Assembly: GCF_000739715.2 (NCBI RefSeq)
Contig: NZ_BBJC02000001.1
Span: 43,266-107,265, forward strand
Origin: Falsirhodobacter sp. alg1
GTDB lineage: Bacteria; Pseudomonadota; Alphaproteobacteria; Rhodobacterales; Rhodobacteraceae
Direction of reading: 5' to 3'
Length of the DNA stretch: 64,000 nt
The translations under genes were made by a program, and so were the position numbers. Positions 63,653 through 64,000 of this stretch are shown piece after piece. The notes beneath the pieces were generated by a model, which was not told where the DNA came from, did no database searches, and saw nothing but the letters and a program-made list of their open reading frames with translations. Numbering within the stretch: position 1 is the stretch's first letter; each line of letters starts with the position of its first letter.

Positions 63653-64000
63653 ACCGTCGCAATCACCGCAACACAATCGCCGCCCTGCACCAGCCCCGGG
63701 AAATGCCGGGCGGCGATGAGTCCGTCCATCCGGGCCGGCACCTGCACGGGGGCCGTACCCGTACGATCGGCAGGCCATATCTGGGCAATGGGCTGACCCG
63801 TGTGAACCACATCCCCCAAGTCCACCAAGGGGTGCAATAGCCCGTCCTGGGTGGCAAAGTGGAAGCAGTCGTCACCCGGCATGTCCAAGGGAATGCTTTG
63901 GGCACCCATGTCGGGTTCCCCCGCCAGAATGCCCGCATGCTGCAACAGGTTGCGTGCGCCCTTGACCGCAATGCCTGCGGATTTTGCGGTCGCCGTACCG
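63649..64000 (-). CDS. Succinylglutamate desuccinylase/aspartoacylase (AstE/AspA) family protein, C-terminal part
   Basis: The frame is open to the right edge and ends with TAG at 63649-63651. The visible 117 residues begin within ...KSAGIAVKGARNLLQHAGIL and continue HPLVDLGDVVHTGQPIAQIW, a barrel-sandwich C-domain typical of zinc-dependent acyl-amino-acid deacylases, including the DoeB type that removes acetyl from N-acetyl-diaminobutyrate during ectoine breakdown. The zinc-binding N-terminal domain is outside the window, so substrate cannot be assigned. Confidence 0.7.
   Translation of the reverse strand, partial: GTATAKSAGIAVKGARNLLQHAGILAGEPDMGAQSIPLDMPGDDCFHFATQDGLLHPLVDLGDVVHTGQPIAQIWPADRTGTAPVQVPARMDGLIAARHFPGLVQGGDCVAVIATV

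Overview
This is a gene-dense, GC-rich chromosomal window from an alphaproteobacterium, most likely a member of the Rhodobacteraceae. The evidence is gene content and order: rnd-kdsD-lptCAB-hpf-ptsN, rimP-nusA-ylxR-infB, secA next to a divergent parvulin, dnaKJ, an AIFM3-like Rieske reductase, and a RpoH-type promoter of the alphaproteobacterial form in front of dnaK. I see no insertion sequence, prophage, CRISPR array, rRNA or tRNA. No gene-free stretch exceeds about 300 bases. The longest gaps hold a cobalamin riboswitch (57.9-58.2 kb) and two divergent promoter regions (21.8 kb and 48.4-48.6 kb).

Layout. 0-4.4 kb: end of RNase D, then Kdo/LPS-transport genes (kdsD, lptC, lptA, lptB), the ribosome hibernation factor hpf and ptsN, all forward; rpoN is absent from its usual place between lptB and hpf. 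4.4-13.3 kb: a surface-polysaccharide block, mostly reverse. It holds a two-module sulfotransferase-like protein, a GT14-type branching glycosyltransferase with a long C-terminal domain, two paralogous GT2 enzymes, galU, a KdsB-type cytidylyltransferase and cysQ, plus a divergent KpsM-like ABC permease. 13.3-18.8 kb: the rimP-nusA-ylxR-infB operon behind a short leader that ends in an intrinsic terminator. 18.9-25.4 kb: a conserved 48-aa protein, mutT-argJ, a parvulin, secA and radC. 25.5-28.8 kb: dnaK-dnaJ. 28.8-33.5 kb: prolyl aminopeptidase, ubiG, Rieske/AIF-like reductase and xylulokinase. 33.7-39.4 kb: tamA-tamB. 39.4-45.5 kb: a second polysaccharide block (Wzi-like, FlaA1/CapD-like dehydratase, initiating sugar transferase, epimerase) downstream of marR, grxC and comF. 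45.5-51 kb: a methyltransferase, hemH, a small membrane protein, two L,D-transpeptidase-fold proteins flanking a CAP-domain lipoprotein, and an RlmD/TrmA-type methyltransferase. 51-57.9 kb: two half-size ABC exporters, the CCA-adding enzyme, two Nudix hydrolases and Hsp33. 57.9-61 kb: cobalamin riboswitch, a 33-codon ORF and a BtuFCD-like importer. 61-63.7 kb: 5-oxoprolinase pxpA and pxpBC. The right edge cuts an AstE/aspartoacylase-type deacylase.

How it fits together. Two blocks suggest an exported and possibly sulfated surface polysaccharide. GalU and the Kdo enzymes would supply activated sugars, the glycosyltransferases and initiating transferase would build the chain, the KpsM-like permease and Wzi-like protein would export or anchor it, and the sulfotransferase would decorate it while CysQ removes the PAP by-product. 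The linkage is inferred from gene context. The other main theme is RNA-level control: a rimP leader attenuator, a cobalamin riboswitch that appears to act through a short coupled ORF, and strong hairpins between dnaK and dnaJ and between xylB and the Rieske reductase.
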